From positions 2,034,363 to 2,098,362 of the forward strand of contig NC_015391.1 in assembly GCF_000195575.1 (NCBI RefSeq): 64,000 nt of DNA, in the 5' to 3' direction. The translations under genes were made by a program, and so were the position numbers. Origin of the DNA: Carnobacterium sp. 17-4 (lineage in GTDB: Bacteria > Bacillota > Bacilli > Lactobacillales > Carnobacteriaceae). Of this stretch, positions 16,877 to 27,453 are shown in pieces. Each line of letters begins with the position of its first letter. Position 1 is the stretch's first letter. The notes beneath the pieces were generated by a model that had not been told where the DNA came from, did not search any database, and was given only the letters and a program-made list of their open reading frames with translations.

Positions 16877-18133
16877 TTATTCGCCTCCCTTGAACGAACT
16901 AGTCCGTCTAAACTGCCATAACGCAATAGTAATAACGAAGACAGAGAGTAAAATTGTTAGTGCAGCAGCTAAAGAATATTGGCTAGATTGCATGGTTAAT
17001 TTATATATCCACGAAACTAAAATGTCTGTTCCTCCTGCAGTTGAACCTGGAACTGCTGGTCCACCTCCATTAAAGAGATAGATGATATTGAAGTTATTGA
17101 AATTAAAAGTGTATTGCGTAATAATAATTGGAGCAATAGATGTTAATAGTAATGGCAAGGTAATATGTTTGAATTTACCAAAAGATGTAGCTCCATCAAT
17201 CGTAGCTGCTTCATACAAATCTTCTGGTATAGATTGAAGTACACCTGTAGTCACAACAAAAATATATGGAAATCCTAGCCAACCTTGCATCATTAATAGC
17301 GCAATTCTTGTCCAGTTCGCATTTGTCATCCAAGGAATAGCATCAAGTCCAAAACCTGCTAGAATAGTCGTATTAATTGCTCCAAAACTATCATTAAACA
17401 TTCCAGCAAAAATCAAAATTGTTACAAATCCAGGTACTGCCCATGGCAACACTAGTACAGTTCGAATAATTTTTTTGAAGCGTAAATCTTTTTGATTGAC
17501 TAGAACAGCCATAAATATTCCTAATGCTACTTGCAGTGTTGAAGCAACAACAGTCCATACAATTGTCCAACCTAGAACGTCTATAAAAGTTGAACGCCAA
17601 ATATCAACTGTGAAAATATTTTTAAACGTGTCTAATCCTACCCATTGAACTAAATTTGCCGGTGGTGAATTATACAAATTGTAATTTGTAAAAGCTAAGG
17701 CAAAGCTAAATAAAATCGGAAATATAACAGCGAAAATTAAGATGAATAAAGCTGGTCCACTGATAACATAAGGATATCCTTGATCAATCAATTGATGGTA
17801 TTGTTCTTTGATTGAATTTAATGGCAAGTTTTCATCACGTAATTTTCCATTTGTATAGGCATCTCTTAGATTTATGTAGTACAATGCAACGCCAAATACG
17901 GTTACTATAATGGCAATAATACCTTCCGCTAAAAGAAATATAGAGTTATCTCGAGGTACTTCAGTTCCTAATGTAAATAATCCCCAAAATCCCATATTCA
18001 ATAAATCTGAAAAAGCTATACCAAAGGCAATTGCTCCAATCAAGAATACCAAACCTTTAACAATCTGTTTGTTATAAAATTGACCAATTCCTGGAATAAT
18101 GGATAACGTTGTAGCTACTTTTCGGTGTTCCAA
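16877..18133 (-). CDS. ganP: Galacto-oligosaccharide ABC transporter permease (MalF type)
   Basis: A ~418-residue permease with an N-terminal membrane extension (IIPGIGQFYNKQIVKG) and eight membrane segments, the layout of GanP/MalF proteins. The EAA loop is EAATIDGATSFGKFKHITLP. I prefer the TTG at 18133, which has AGAGGG at normal distance; a GTG at 18142 directly abuts that site. It forms the import channel with GanQ. A stem-loop between ganS and this gene probably lowers its expression below that of the binding protein. Confidence 0.9.
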   Translation of the reverse strand: MEHRKVATTLSIIPGIGQFYNKQIVKGLVFLIGAIAFGIAFSDLLNMGFWGLFTLGTEVPRDNSIFLLAEGIIAIIVTVFGVALYYINLRDAYTNGKLRDENLPLNSIKEQYHQLIDQGYPYVISGPALFILIFAVIFPILFSFALAFTNYNLYNSPPANLVQWVGLDTFKNIFTVDIWRSTFIDVLGWTIVWTVVASTLQVALGIFMAVLVNQKDLRFKKIIRTVLVLPWAVPGFVTILIFAGMFNDSFGAINTTILAGFGLDAIPWMTNANWTRIALLMMQGWLGFPYIFVVTTGVLQSIPEDLYEAATIDGATSFGKFKHITLPLLLTSIAPIIITQYTFNFNNFNIIYLFNGGGPAVPGSTAGGTDILVSWIYKLTMQSSQYSLAAALTILLSVFVITIALWQFRRTSSFKGGE

Positions 18134-18160
18134 TATTTTCACCCTCTTTTATTATTAAAA

Positions 18161-18219
18161 TAAAAAAATGGGACAACTCTTCTTACATTTAGAAAAGTTT
18201 ATTTTTTTCGCCCCATTTT
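18161..18219 (-). terminator. Intra-operon hairpin between ganS and ganP (partial terminator)
   Basis: Minus strand AAAATGGG pairs with CCCATTTT followed by T. The enclosed AAACTTTTCT/AGAAGAGTT segment forms a second stem. As ganP has no obvious promoter of its own, this is likely a leaky terminator or processing site. Confidence 0.65.
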
Positions 18220-18238
18220 CTTACTATTAATCTATTTG

Positions 18239-19522
18239 TTAATTCCCACTATGATTTGCTTCTATTTGTCCTTTTATCGTTTCAACGGCTTGTGTTAAAG
18301 CTTCTTTAGGCGTAGATTTTTCCGTTGCGATTGTTTGTAGCGCTGAGTCTACCGGCGTCCAAACTTCATTCATTTCAGGAATATTTGGTGTTAATTCTGA
18401 GTATTGAGATTGTTCTGCCACGGCTTGTGAACTTTCATTTTCTAATACTGCAGGATCAGTAGCTAAAGACTGTATAGCAGGTACCTCTAAAGTTTTTTCA
18501 TAGCGAACTTTTGAATTTTCTTCATTTGCTAGGAATGTTACAAATTCTTGTGCTAATTCTGCATTTTCAGAATATGAACTAACGTTGTAGCTCTTCACTC
18601 CAATAAATGAACTCATATTTTCACCATTTGAAAGTTTAGGTAATGCCATAACACCATAGTTAATTCCAGCATCTTTATACGGTCCTAAATTCCAAGGTCC
18701 TGAAATAACAGCCGCTGCTTTTCCTTCTGAGAAAAGAGAATCTAAAACACTAATTCCTTGCTCTCCGATTATACCTGTTGGAAATAACCCTTCACTATAG
18801 AATTTTTGGATATATTCTGCCCCTTCAATTGCGCCTTTATTGTTGATACCAATATCAGAAACATCATAATTTCCATCAGCATCTTGTCCAAAAACATAAC
18901 TACCGTAACCACCTAAAACACTTTGTGCATAATATATTTGATCCCACAAAGCTAATAATCCATAATTATCCTCTTTTGTTAACTCTTTAGACAAATCAAA
19001 CCAACCATCTATATCCGTTGGAACGTCTTCTTCAGCAATAATATCTTTATTATAATAAAGAACAGTCGTTTCAACTGCTTTAGGTAATCCATATACTTTG
19101 CCGTCTACAATTTGTGATTGCATAGCTGATTCTGTGTAAAGAGATTGAATGTCCTCTCCAACTTCTAACTCTTTTAATAATCCTTCAGTTACTAAAGTTC
19201 CTACTTGATCTCCTGGAATAGTAACAACATCAGGACCCGTTCCTGCTGGTCCATCTAAACGTAAATCTTCATTTTGAGAAGCATATGCTTTTTCAACTAC
19301 TTCAATTGTCACATCATTTTCTTCTTCAAATTTTGCAACAGCTTCTTCAATACCTTCGGACTTATCTACATCTTCCCAAATAAGTAAATCATAATCATTA
19401 TTATTTTTTTTATTAGTTGTATCTGATTCAGTACCGGAACTTTCGCTTGGCCCACAACCAGCTAACGTTAATCCCAATGTAATAGCCCCAATTAAGCTAA
19501 CAAATCTTTTATACTTTCCCAT
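18239..19522 (-). CDS. ganS: Galacto-oligosaccharide-binding lipoprotein of an ABC importer
   Basis: A 427-residue family-1 extracellular solute-binding protein. The N-terminus is a lipoprotein signal: MGKYKR, a hydrophobic core, and lipobox LAGC with the lipidated Cys at ~23, then a Ser/Thr-rich linker. I start at ATG 19522 because GGGAG lies nine bases upstream; a longer frame to 19567 has no ribosome site and would spoil the signal peptide. Mid-protein stretches AVETTVLYYNKDII and AAAVISGPWNL are typical of maltodextrin/galactan binding proteins. It delivers oligosaccharide to GanP/GanQ. Confidence 0.92.
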   Translation of the reverse strand: MGKYKRFVSLIGAITLGLTLAGCGPSESSGTESDTTNKKNNNDYDLLIWEDVDKSEGIEEAVAKFEEENDVTIEVVEKAYASQNEDLRLDGPAGTGPDVVTIPGDQVGTLVTEGLLKELEVGEDIQSLYTESAMQSQIVDGKVYGLPKAVETTVLYYNKDIIAEEDVPTDIDGWFDLSKELTKEDNYGLLALWDQIYYAQSVLGGYGSYVFGQDADGNYDVSDIGINNKGAIEGAEYIQKFYSEGLFPTGIIGEQGISVLDSLFSEGKAAAVISGPWNLGPYKDAGINYGVMALPKLSNGENMSSFIGVKSYNVSSYSENAELAQEFVTFLANEENSKVRYEKTLEVPAIQSLATDPAVLENESSQAVAEQSQYSELTPNIPEMNEVWTPVDSALQTIATEKSTPKEALTQAVETIKGQIEANHSGN

Positions 19523-19572
19523 CCTTAAACACTCCCTCACACATTTTTTAAAGCAGTTTACGTCCAAAAAAG

Positions 19573-19586
19573 TGCAACCGCTTTCT
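19573..19586 (-). promoter_or_regulatory. Possible cre site in the ganS leader
   Basis: TGCAACCGCTTTCT (plus strand) matches the cre consensus at 12 of 14 positions and lies just downstream of the gan -10 box. It suggests CcpA repression of the operon. Confidence 0.45.
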
Positions 19587-19592
19587 GAAAAT

Positions 19593-19621
19593 AATATATC
19601 ACAACTTGTAAAAATAGTAAA
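19593..19621 (-). promoter_or_regulatory. Sigma-A promoter of the gan operon
   Basis: Minus strand TTTACT, 17-base spacer, TATATT, about 70 bases before the ganS start. The -35 lies inside the large inverted repeat at 19603-19648, which implies repression. Confidence 0.7.
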
Positions 19622-19669
19622 TAAAATGTTTTACTATTTTTACAAGTTAATTTTAGTAAAACGTTTTAC
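19603..19669 (-). promoter_or_regulatory. GanR operator region
   Basis: Two nested symmetric sequences. AACTTGTAAAAATAGTAAA (19603-19621) is the exact complement of 19630-19648. GTAAAACGTTTTAC (19656-19669) is a perfect 14-bp palindrome with the CG centre usual for LacI-family operators. Both flank the gan promoter; a related TAGTAAA/TTTACTA site lies before ganR. Confidence 0.7.
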
Positions 19670-19672
19670 CGA

Positions 19673-19719
19673 CAAAAAAACAGCCATTTATTCCTTTATT
19701 TTAAAGGGAATAAATGGCT
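19673..19719 (-). terminator. Terminator after ganR
   Basis: Minus strand AGCCATTTATTCCC pairs with GGAATAAATGGCT, followed by GTTTTTTT. It starts 12 bases past the ganR stop, between ganR and the gan promoter. Confidence 0.88.
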
Positions 19720-19731
19720 TACAAGTTGCTA

Positions 19732-20739
<1,008 letters not shown>

Positions 20740-20814
20740 CTATTAATTGTATCTATTGTCAGTATAGCCTAACAATTAGATTTTTTAAACGAAATGATAG
20801 AAAATGGTTGTTTT

Positions 20815-20832
20815 TAGTAAATTATTTTACTA
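20815..20832 (-). promoter_or_regulatory. Putative operator before ganR
   Basis: TAGTAAATTATTTTACTA, an inverted repeat with 7-bp arms, matches the TAGTAAA/TTTACTA arms in the gan operator. It lies ~95 bases before ganR and suggests autoregulation. Confidence 0.5.
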
Positions 20833-20892
20833 TATACTTGAATCCTAAATAATAGCATTACTTTTTTCATTTTATTTCTATTCAAAAACGAA

Positions 20893-20929
20893 AAGAAAAA
20901 CTCCTCAATAAAAAAATTAAGGAGTTTTA
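20893..20929 (-). terminator. Terminator after scrR
   Basis: Minus strand AAAACTCCT and AGGAGTTTTT pair around a loop. The stem includes the scrR stop codon at 20917, so gene and terminator overlap. Confidence 0.8.
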
Positions 20930-21912
20930 CTAGTTAACTGAATAGTTGATTCTCTAGCAATCAATTCATTTGGCAATTCGATAGTAATTATTTTATCTTC
21001 GCCTTCAATTAATTCAATAAGGTTCGCCACTGAAACTGAACCCAATTTTTCATATGGATATTTCACAGTTGTAATAGTTGGTGTAACGATGGAAGTAACT
21101 TCATAACCGCCAAAGCCGGATAATGAGAAGTCAGTCGGAATACTCAGTCCTAATGTGTGCGCAGCTTTCATAACGGCTAACGCGATATTATCAGTCGCAC
21201 ACAAAATGTACGTAGCCATCGTTTCTGTCAATACACCCATCGCCTTTTCATACGCTTTTGAAAAAGAAAAATTTGTTTCGACAACTTCAACAGTTGTACC
21301 TGGAGAGCTGTTCAACGCATCTATAACACCTTTTGATCTCAACTGTCCTACTGCCTCATCTTCTTCAAGAACGGTAAAGTACAAAAAGGTTTTATGACCT
21401 AATTCAGTTGCATAACTTCCCATCTTAAACCCAGCTTCATACTCTTGATGAACAATCGTATTTAATCCTTCTGCAGATTGTCCCAACAGCAAAACCGGAA
21501 TATTGACGTCTTCGATCGCTTTTCTATGTGCTTGAGTCACAACCGTCGCCAATAAAATGATGCCATCTACTTTTTGTTTGGCCAGAGTATAAATATTTTC
21601 AACTTCATGTTCAACATTTTGATTTGTATTTGTAATAATTAATTGATAGTGTTTATTTCTTAGTTCTTCATCGATGCTAGCCAATATCGTATTTGTTGCG
21701 AAGGAATCTAGTCGTGGAATGATGGTACCTATCATATTGGTCTTTTTCGCTTTTAAACTTTGCGCAAAAGTATTCGGTGTATAGCCGGTTTCACTAACAA
21801 TTTGATCTAACTTAGCTTTTGTTTTTTTACTAACGGATCCGCCATTCAAATACCTTGAAACCGTACTTTTAGCTACTCCTGCTTTATGAGCGATATCTTT
21901 TATGGTCACCAT
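20917..21912 (-). CDS. scrR: LacI-family sucrose operon repressor
   Basis: A 331-residue LacI-type repressor. Residues ~1-50 contain the helix-turn-helix IKDIAHKAGVAKSTVSRYLN, and ~60-330 the sugar sensor (NMIGTIIPRLDSFATNT is typical of ScrR). It directly follows the fructokinase gene, 33 bases away, so the two are cotranscribed. The operator-like AACCGGTTTC pairs before scrA at 13.7 kb are the probable targets; scrA-scrB are 7 kb away because the gan locus lies between. The ligand in this family is fructose or a fructose phosphate. Confidence 0.88.
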   Translation of the reverse strand: MVTIKDIAHKAGVAKSTVSRYLNGGSVSKKTKAKLDQIVSETGYTPNTFAQSLKAKKTNMIGTIIPRLDSFATNTILASIDEELRNKHYQLIITNTNQNVEHEVENIYTLAKQKVDGIILLATVVTQAHRKAIEDVNIPVLLLGQSAEGLNTIVHQEYEAGFKMGSYATELGHKTFLYFTVLEEDEAVGQLRSKGVIDALNSSPGTTVEVVETNFSFSKAYEKAMGVLTETMATYILCATDNIALAVMKAAHTLGLSIPTDFSLSGFGGYEVTSIVTPTITTVKYPYEKLGSVSVANLIELIEGEDKIITIELPNELIARESTIQLTSKTP

Positions 21913-21945
21913 CTTATCACCTTACATTTCTTTGATCTTTACTCA

Positions 21946-22803
21946 TTATTTTTCTTCAATAGCCATCAATAAGCAACCCATTATTCCTGCATTATCTTTA
22001 AGTTCTGGAGTTACAATGTACTCATCTAAAGAAGGTGTCGCAACGTAACCAGCCATCAATTGAGCAAATTGTTCTTTGATCAAAGAGAGCAATTGATTTT
22101 GTTTCATAACGCCTCCGCCCAAAATGATTTTTTCCGGACTAAGAATCAATGTATAATTCACTAGAGCTTGTGCTAAATAGAACGCTTCTATCTCCCAGAC
22201 TTTTTTATCTTCTGCTAACTCATACCCTTTTTTTCCATAGCGTTTTTCAATAGCTGGGCCTGCAGCAACACCTTCTAAACAATTTCCATGATAAGGACAA
22301 ACTCCTTCAAAATCATCATCAGGGTGCATGCTGACCAACAGATGCCCCATCTCAGGATGTCCAAAACCGCTTAGTAATTTCCCGTCAACAACAGCTCCGC
22401 CGCCGATTCCGGTACCAACTGTTAGGTAAAGGCAACTTTCCGTTCCTTGTGCGCTTCCTTTTTTAAGTTCTCCGTAAGCGGCTGCATTTACATCTGTCGT
22501 CCAAGCAACGGGAATACCGTATCTCTGTTTAACTGCTCCTAAGAAATCAAAATTCTTCCATGCGGTTTTTGGAGTCGATGTTACATATCCATATGTAGCT
22601 GATTTTTCATTAACATCAATTGGTCCGAAAGATCCAATTCCAATAGCAGTTAATGTGTACTGATCAAAAAAGTCAAAAACTTGTTTAAGGGTTTCTTCTG
22701 GTGTAGTAGTAGGAATACTTACACGTTCTTTTATCTCTAATTGTTTATCGCTCACTGCACAGACAAACTTTGTTCCGCCTGCTTCAATTGCACCATACAT
22801 CAT
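21946..22803 (-). CDS. scrK: ROK-family fructokinase
   Basis: A 285-residue sugar kinase. It has the N-terminal phosphate loop EAGGTKFVCAV, LTVGTGIGGGAVVDG in the middle, and the zinc-binding HPEMGH...CPYHGNCLEG block. It phosphorylates fructose released by ScrB to fructose-6-phosphate. AGGAGG precedes the start. A GAAAAGGTTTTC inverted repeat at 22840-22851, between start and promoter, loosely resembles the ScrR sites before scrA, so co-regulation is plausible but weakly supported. Confidence 0.9.
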   Translation of the reverse strand: MMYGAIEAGGTKFVCAVSDKQLEIKERVSIPTTTPEETLKQVFDFFDQYTLTAIGIGSFGPIDVNEKSATYGYVTSTPKTAWKNFDFLGAVKQRYGIPVAWTTDVNAAAYGELKKGSAQGTESCLYLTVGTGIGGGAVVDGKLLSGFGHPEMGHLLVSMHPDDDFEGVCPYHGNCLEGVAAGPAIEKRYGKKGYELAEDKKVWEIEAFYLAQALVNYTLILSPEKIILGGGVMKQNQLLSLIKEQFAQLMAGYVATPSLDEYIVTPELKDNAGIMGCLLMAIEEK

Positions 22804-22931
22804 ACTTTTTCCTCCTAATAATCCTCTGTAATAATTTTAGAAAAGGTTTTCTTAACCATCATATTACCACAGAATTTTCAAGAGTACTAGACGAGGAATT
22901 ACTCTTTACAGGTGGTAAAATTAAGCTCAAT

Positions 22932-22972
22932 AAAAAAGCTCTTCAAGGTAGTTTCCTTCTTTAAGAGCTTTA
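22932..22972 (-). terminator. Terminator after arcR
   Basis: Minus strand AAAGCTCTT pairs with AAGAGCTTT followed by TTT. A smaller GGCTATT/AATAGCC hairpin lies between it and the arcR stop. Confidence 0.75.
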
Positions 22973-23019
22973 TAGCTGCTGGCTATTCGCCGTTTAAAAT
23001 AGCCCTAATAGATCCTACT

Positions 23020-23724
23020 TTATTCTGTATAGGAGTTAAAATAAACCAGGTCTTTAAATACAAACAACTTGTGCTCATATTCTAACTTTTTCATTTCTTT
23101 TAGCTTTTTAATCGTGTTTCCTACCGTTTCTCTTGAACACCCGCTCATATTTGCTATTTCATTAATCGTAATTGGATAAGGTATGTTGACCATTGTTGGA
23201 TTTGTATAGTCTCCCAACTCTTTCATTAAATAATTTAATGCTTTAATGATACGATTTGTAGCATTCGAGACCACCATATATTGTAGTCTTTTTTCATGGC
23301 TTTCAAGAATTTTAGATAATTTATGATAGAAGAAAATCATTTGTTTAGGATTTTTTTCTATCATACTTTCAAAAAGGGTTGTGGGAATATAATACAGCTC
23401 TATCTCTGTCACAGCGTACGCAGAGTAATGATAAGCTTCATCGGAAAACATTCCACCATACGGGAACAATGTTTCTTTTTTCACATAGTCAGTATAAGTG
23501 TAAAAAGCACTTTCGTCATATTTCTCAAGTCTAACCAACCCACTGACTAAATAAAATATTTTTTCTCGGATGTCTCCTTCATCAAATAATACTTGCCCCT
23601 TTTTATACTTGCGTAGATACATATTCTTTCGGAGAAGATTAAATTCTGGATCAGTGAATTCTGAAAAAATAGGCTTATACCGTAGTTCATATAAGTTGAT
23701 TACCTTTTTTTGAATGGTTGTCAT
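23020..23724 (-). CDS. arcR: Crp/Fnr-family regulator of the arginine deiminase pathway
   Basis: A 234-residue regulator. Residues ~20-130 are a cyclic-nucleotide-binding-like beta barrel; the helix-turn-helix NEIANMSGCSRETVGNTIKK is at ~175-200. I start at ATG 23724 with AGGAGT upstream; the frame could be extended to 23808 but the extra 28 residues lack a ribosome site. It lacks the cluster of N-terminal Cys expected for an iron-sulphur Fnr. Its place downstream of arcC matches ArcR, which activates arc genes under energy limitation or low oxygen in related bacteria. Confidence 0.87.
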   Translation of the reverse strand: MTTIQKKVINLYELRYKPIFSEFTDPEFNLLRKNMYLRKYKKGQVLFDEGDIREKIFYLVSGLVRLEKYDESAFYTYTDYVKKETLFPYGGMFSDEAYHYSAYAVTEIELYYIPTTLFESMIEKNPKQMIFFYHKLSKILESHEKRLQYMVVSNATNRIIKALNYLMKELGDYTNPTMVNIPYPITINEIANMSGCSRETVGNTIKKLKEMKKLEYEHKLFVFKDLVYFNSYTE

Positions 23725-23800
23725 CAAAACACTCCTATTCATACTGTTCATCCTTAAACACTTAATGATAGATAACTTATTCACAATATAATTATAACAC

Positions 23801-23843
23801 AAAAGCAAAAAAAGCCTTCTGAATAAAGGCTTTTTTTGCTTTA
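23801..23843 (-). terminator. Terminator after arcC
   Basis: AAAGCAAAAAAAGCCTT and AAGGCTTTTTTTGCTTT are exact complements (17 bp) around a short loop. It separates arcC from arcR. Confidence 0.88.
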
Positions 23844-23871
23844 TTATGTGTTCATTTTAATAACGCTTACA

Positions 23872-24816
23872 TCACTTTGTAATAATTGTTCCCGCTCCTT
23901 CTGTTAAAACGTATTCGATATTTTCTAAAGATGTGACGATAGCTTTTCCGTTTTTTGAATTTTCTACAAAAGCAATTGCAGCCTCTACTTTAGGCAACAT
24001 ACTTCCTGCAGCAAATTGATGCTCAGCAATATAGCCTTTCATTTCTGTAATGGTTACTTCATTTAGTTGTTTTTGATTGGGTTGATTAAAATTGATGTAG
24101 ATATTATCGACGCCCGTCAACACAACCAGTAAGTCCGCTTGTATCAATTCTGCTAGTTTTTGAGAGGCAAAATCCTTATCAATTACAGCTTCAACACCTC
24201 TTAGCTCATTATCCCTTTTTACAACTGGAATACCGCCTCCACCAACCGTTATTGGGATCACACCATTTTCTACTAATTGATTGATCACAATATGCTCTTT
24301 AATGCTGATTGGTTTTGGTGAAGGAACTACTTTGCGCCAACCTCTTCCAGAGTCTTCTTTAAAAACGGCTTGAGATCGTTTCATTTCTGCTTCAGCTTCT
24401 TCTTTAGACAGGAATGGTCCAATGGGTTTACTTGGCTGCTCAAATGCAGGGTCTGCCTCATCAACAATTACCTGGGTGATCAATGAGACCACTTGTTTAT
24501 CTATATTTCGTTTCTCTAAGGCCCGACCAAGTGCATTTTGCATCCAGTACCCAATGCTTCCTTGAGTCATAGCTACACAGGTATCTAGCGGCATAGCTGG
24601 ATTATTAGGTGTAGCTCCTGCAATCTGTTGCAACAATAAATTCCCTACTTGTGGTCCGTTGCCATGTGAAATAACCAAGTCATCACCATTCTCAATAAAT
24701 TTCACCAAATATTCTGCTGTTTCTTCAAGTGCTTGTTGTTGTGCTTGAGCACTTGCATTATTTGACAATATCGCATTTCCACCTAAAGCAACAACGATTT
24801 TTCTTTTTGTCATCAT
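23872..24816 (-). CDS. arcC: Carbamate kinase
   Basis: A 314-residue cytoplasmic enzyme converting carbamoyl phosphate and ADP to ATP, CO2 and ammonia, the energy-yielding last step of arginine deimination. Family signatures: [10 protein letters not shown] at the start, [26 protein letters not shown] and the [16 protein letters not shown] block. I start at ATG 24816, seven bases after AGGAG; an adjacent ATG at 24813 is equally possible. It lies 12 bases after the antiporter gene in the arc operon. Confidence 0.94.
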   Translation of the reverse strand: MMTKRKIVVALGGNAILSNNASAQAQQQALEETAEYLVKFIENGDDLVISHGNGPQVGNLLLQQIAGATPNNPAMPLDTCVAMTQGSIGYWMQNALGRALEKRNIDKQVVSLITQVIVDEADPAFEQPSKPIGPFLSKEEAEAEMKRSQAVFKEDSGRGWRKVVPSPKPISIKEHIVINQLVENGVIPITVGGGGIPVVKRDNELRGVEAVIDKDFASQKLAELIQADLLVVLTGVDNIYINFNQPNQKQLNEVTITEMKGYIAEHQFAAGSMLPKVEAAIAFVENSKNGKAIVTSLENIEYVLTEGAGTIITK

Positions 24817-24828
24817 TATCATACTCCT

Positions 24829-26256
24829 CTACATATTACTAATATCAATTGAACCATTTGCAATTTGTACGATTGCTAGTATAAACAGAAGGACAATAAC
24901 TGTTGCTGCAATCCATTCACTCTTAGTAAATATTTTTTCTTTATTTTCTCTTTGTACCCAAGCATAAATAATGATTCCTGGTGCGTACAACAACATTGTT
25001 AGCAGTAAGTAATCCACTCCACCTGCATAAATCAGCCAAATAGCATAAATACTAGCTACTATTCCAATAAAAATATTTTGATTACGCCGTTTTGTGTCAC
25101 TTGTTTCCATCAATGACAGTTTTAATTGATAAAATGCTGTAAATGCATAAGGAATTAAAATGGCTGATGAAGCCAATGAAAAAGCGAAATTGTAAGCTCT
25201 TGAACTAATTAAAAAGGTAAATAAGAATAATTGAATCAGTATATTTGTAAATAACAACGAATTAACAGGTGCGCCATTTTTATTTTCTTTAATAAAAAAT
25301 TTAGGGAAAGCACCTTGTTTCGCTGCTTGAAATGGCAATTCAGCTGCAAACATAGTCCAAGCAAGCCAAGCACCCGATACAGAAATGATCACACCAATAT
25401 TGATCAATACCGCACCCCACTTACCGACGACACTTTCTAACAAATAAGCCATTGCAGGCTGAGGCAAGTCGGCTAATTCAGGTCTAGTTAAAACGGCCAT
25501 TGATAAAATCGTTGTTAGTAGATAAATGGCAATCACGGTTACTAAACCGATAATTGTCGCTTTACCAACATCAGATTTATGCTTAGCTCGACCTGAGAAG
25601 ACAACTGCTCCCTCAATACCAATAAATACCCATACCGTAACTAACATCGTACCTTGAACTTGATCCATCACTTCTTTAAATGAAAAATTTCCGGAGATAG
25701 TTCCCCAAAAATCAGCTGTAAAAACATCTAATTTAAAGGCTACAAACATGGCTACAAAAAAGATGGCTAACGGAATCAATTTCGCAGCTGTAACGATCGC
25801 ATTGATAAAGGAAGCTGTTTCGACTCCTTTTAATATAAGTGCGTGAACCAACCAAAGCATGACAGATGCCCCGATAACCGAAGCTAAGTTCTGACCGTCT
25901 CCAAACACAGGAAAAAAGTACCCAATTGAGCTGAATAATAATGTTCCATAAGCAACATTTCCTAAGAATGCTGACAACCAATAACCCCATGCTGAGTTGA
26001 ATCCCATATATTTCCCGAATCCTTCTCTTGCATAACTATAAATTCCAGCATCTAAATCCGGACGCTTAGCAGATAAATTTTGAAAGCAAAATGCCAAGAA
26101 ACCCATTCCTACGCCAGCTATAATCCAACCAATGATTACAGGACCTACAGAAGCTTCTACAGCCATATCGGACATTAGATTAAAAATTCCGCCACCAATA
26201 ATTGAGCCCACAACTAGGGCAATTAAAGGAACCAAGCCTACTTTTTTATCTTCCAC
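24829..26256 (-). CDS. arcD: Arginine/ornithine antiporter
   Basis: A 475-residue APC-superfamily transporter with about twelve to thirteen membrane segments. VGSIIGGGIFNLMSDMA near the N-terminus is the substrate-site motif, and GIEGAVVFSGRAKHKSDVG matches basic amino-acid antiporters of the ArcD type. It swaps external arginine for internal ornithine without energy cost. AGGAGGAAAAA precedes the start. It sits between arcB and arcC; a long hairpin lies between arcB and this gene. Confidence 0.93.
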   Translation of the reverse strand: MEDKKVGLVPLIALVVGSIIGGGIFNLMSDMAVEASVGPVIIGWIIAGVGMGFLAFCFQNLSAKRPDLDAGIYSYAREGFGKYMGFNSAWGYWLSAFLGNVAYGTLLFSSIGYFFPVFGDGQNLASVIGASVMLWLVHALILKGVETASFINAIVTAAKLIPLAIFFVAMFVAFKLDVFTADFWGTISGNFSFKEVMDQVQGTMLVTVWVFIGIEGAVVFSGRAKHKSDVGKATIIGLVTVIAIYLLTTILSMAVLTRPELADLPQPAMAYLLESVVGKWGAVLINIGVIISVSGAWLAWTMFAAELPFQAAKQGAFPKFFIKENKNGAPVNSLLFTNILIQLFLFTFLISSRAYNFAFSLASSAILIPYAFTAFYQLKLSLMETSDTKRRNQNIFIGIVASIYAIWLIYAGGVDYLLLTMLLYAPGIIIYAWVQRENKEKIFTKSEWIAATVIVLLFILAIVQIANGSIDISNM

Positions 26257-26324
26257 GATTTTTCCTCCTCAGTTTTGATGACTTTACTGTGTAGCCTAAA
26301 CTAAAGTGTCGTATTCGTTTGCTC

Positions 26325-26375
26325 GTATGAATACAAGTATGAGAACTACAACTTCTCATACTTGTGGGTTCATAC
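26325..26375 (-). other. Long hairpin in the arcB-arcD intergenic region
   Basis: ACAAGTATGAGAA (26333-26345) is exactly complementary to TTCTCATACTTGT (26353-26365), extended by GTATGAA/TTCATAC, giving about 20 bp with a small bulge. No T run follows on the coding strand, so it is not a normal terminator. It may stabilise or process the mRNA. Confidence 0.75.
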
Positions 26376-26390
26376 AATTTATTTTGTGAC

Positions 26391-27407
26391 CTATACTTTA
26401 GGAATGAATAAATTTCCTAGTGTTGCAGCCATAATAGCTTTGATAGAGTGCATCCGGTTTTCAGCTTGCTCAAATTGACGTGCATGTTTGCTTCTGAATG
26501 CTTCATCTGTAATTTCCATCGCATCAATATGGTGTTTTGCTTTTACGTCTCTTCCATAGTCGGTATTGGTATCGTGGAAGGCTGGTAAGCAGTGTAGAAT
26601 AATCATGTCATCTTTGCCAGTTGCACGAACCATATCCATATTTAACTGATAAGGAGTCAATAACTCGATCCGTTCTGCAAACTTATCTTCTTCTCCCATA
26701 GATACCCAAACATCGGTGTATAAAACATCTGCCCCTCTAACGCCTTCTGCAACATCTTTTGTAATCATCAGTTTACTACCAGATTGATCAGCAAACGTTT
26801 GAGCCATATCGACTAATTCTTTTTCTGGGAATAAAGATTCAGGTGAGACGATTCGAATGTTCACACCTAAAATTGCACCTGTTACTAGCAGGCTGTTTGC
26901 TACATTGTTACGGCCATCCCCAACATAAGCTAGCGTAAGTCCTTCAAGATGCCCAAAGTTTTCTTTAACCGTCAAAAAATCGGCAATCATTTGCGTTGGA
27001 TGCCATTCATCCGTCAACCCATTCCATACCGGAACACCCGAAAATTCTGCTAATTGTTCTACGGTATTTTGTTTGAATCCACGAAATTCAATTCCATCAA
27101 ACATACTTCCGAGTACTCGAGCTGTATCTTCAACAGATTCTTTCTTACCTAACTGGATATCATTTTTCCCAAGGTACTCTGGATGTGCGCCTAAGTCAAT
27201 CGCAGCCGTTGTAAAAGCAGCTCGTGTACGTGTAGAAGCTTTTTCAAACAATAAGGCAATGTTTTTCCCTTCTAAATAATGATGTGGAATCCCTTTCTTT
27301 TTTAGCTCTTTTAAATGTGCGGATAAGTCAATCAAATACATTAATTCGTCTTTTGTAAAATCTTTTTCAGCTAACAAACTGCGTCCTTGAAATACTTGTT
27401 TTGTCAT
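26391..27407 (-). CDS. arcB: Ornithine carbamoyltransferase, catabolic
   Basis: A 338-residue enzyme. The carbamoyl phosphate loop is [12 protein letters not shown] (~54-65), the HPTQM motif follows at ~135, and the ornithine loop [14 protein letters not shown] is near residue 270. In the arc pathway it runs backward, making carbamoyl phosphate and ornithine from citrulline. It lies 46 bases after arcA, with GGAGG before the start. Confidence 0.95.
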   Translation of the reverse strand: MTKQVFQGRSLLAEKDFTKDELMYLIDLSAHLKELKKKGIPHHYLEGKNIALLFEKASTRTRAAFTTAAIDLGAHPEYLGKNDIQLGKKESVEDTARVLGSMFDGIEFRGFKQNTVEQLAEFSGVPVWNGLTDEWHPTQMIADFLTVKENFGHLEGLTLAYVGDGRNNVANSLLVTGAILGVNIRIVSPESLFPEKELVDMAQTFADQSGSKLMITKDVAEGVRGADVLYTDVWVSMGEEDKFAERIELLTPYQLNMDMVRATGKDDMIILHCLPAFHDTNTDYGRDVKAKHHIDAMEITDEAFRSKHARQFEQAENRMHSIKAIMAATLGNLFIPKV

Positions 27408-27453
27408 TACTTATTCCTCCATATGCTTATGTCTGATTTTAAAATGTTTTTTA

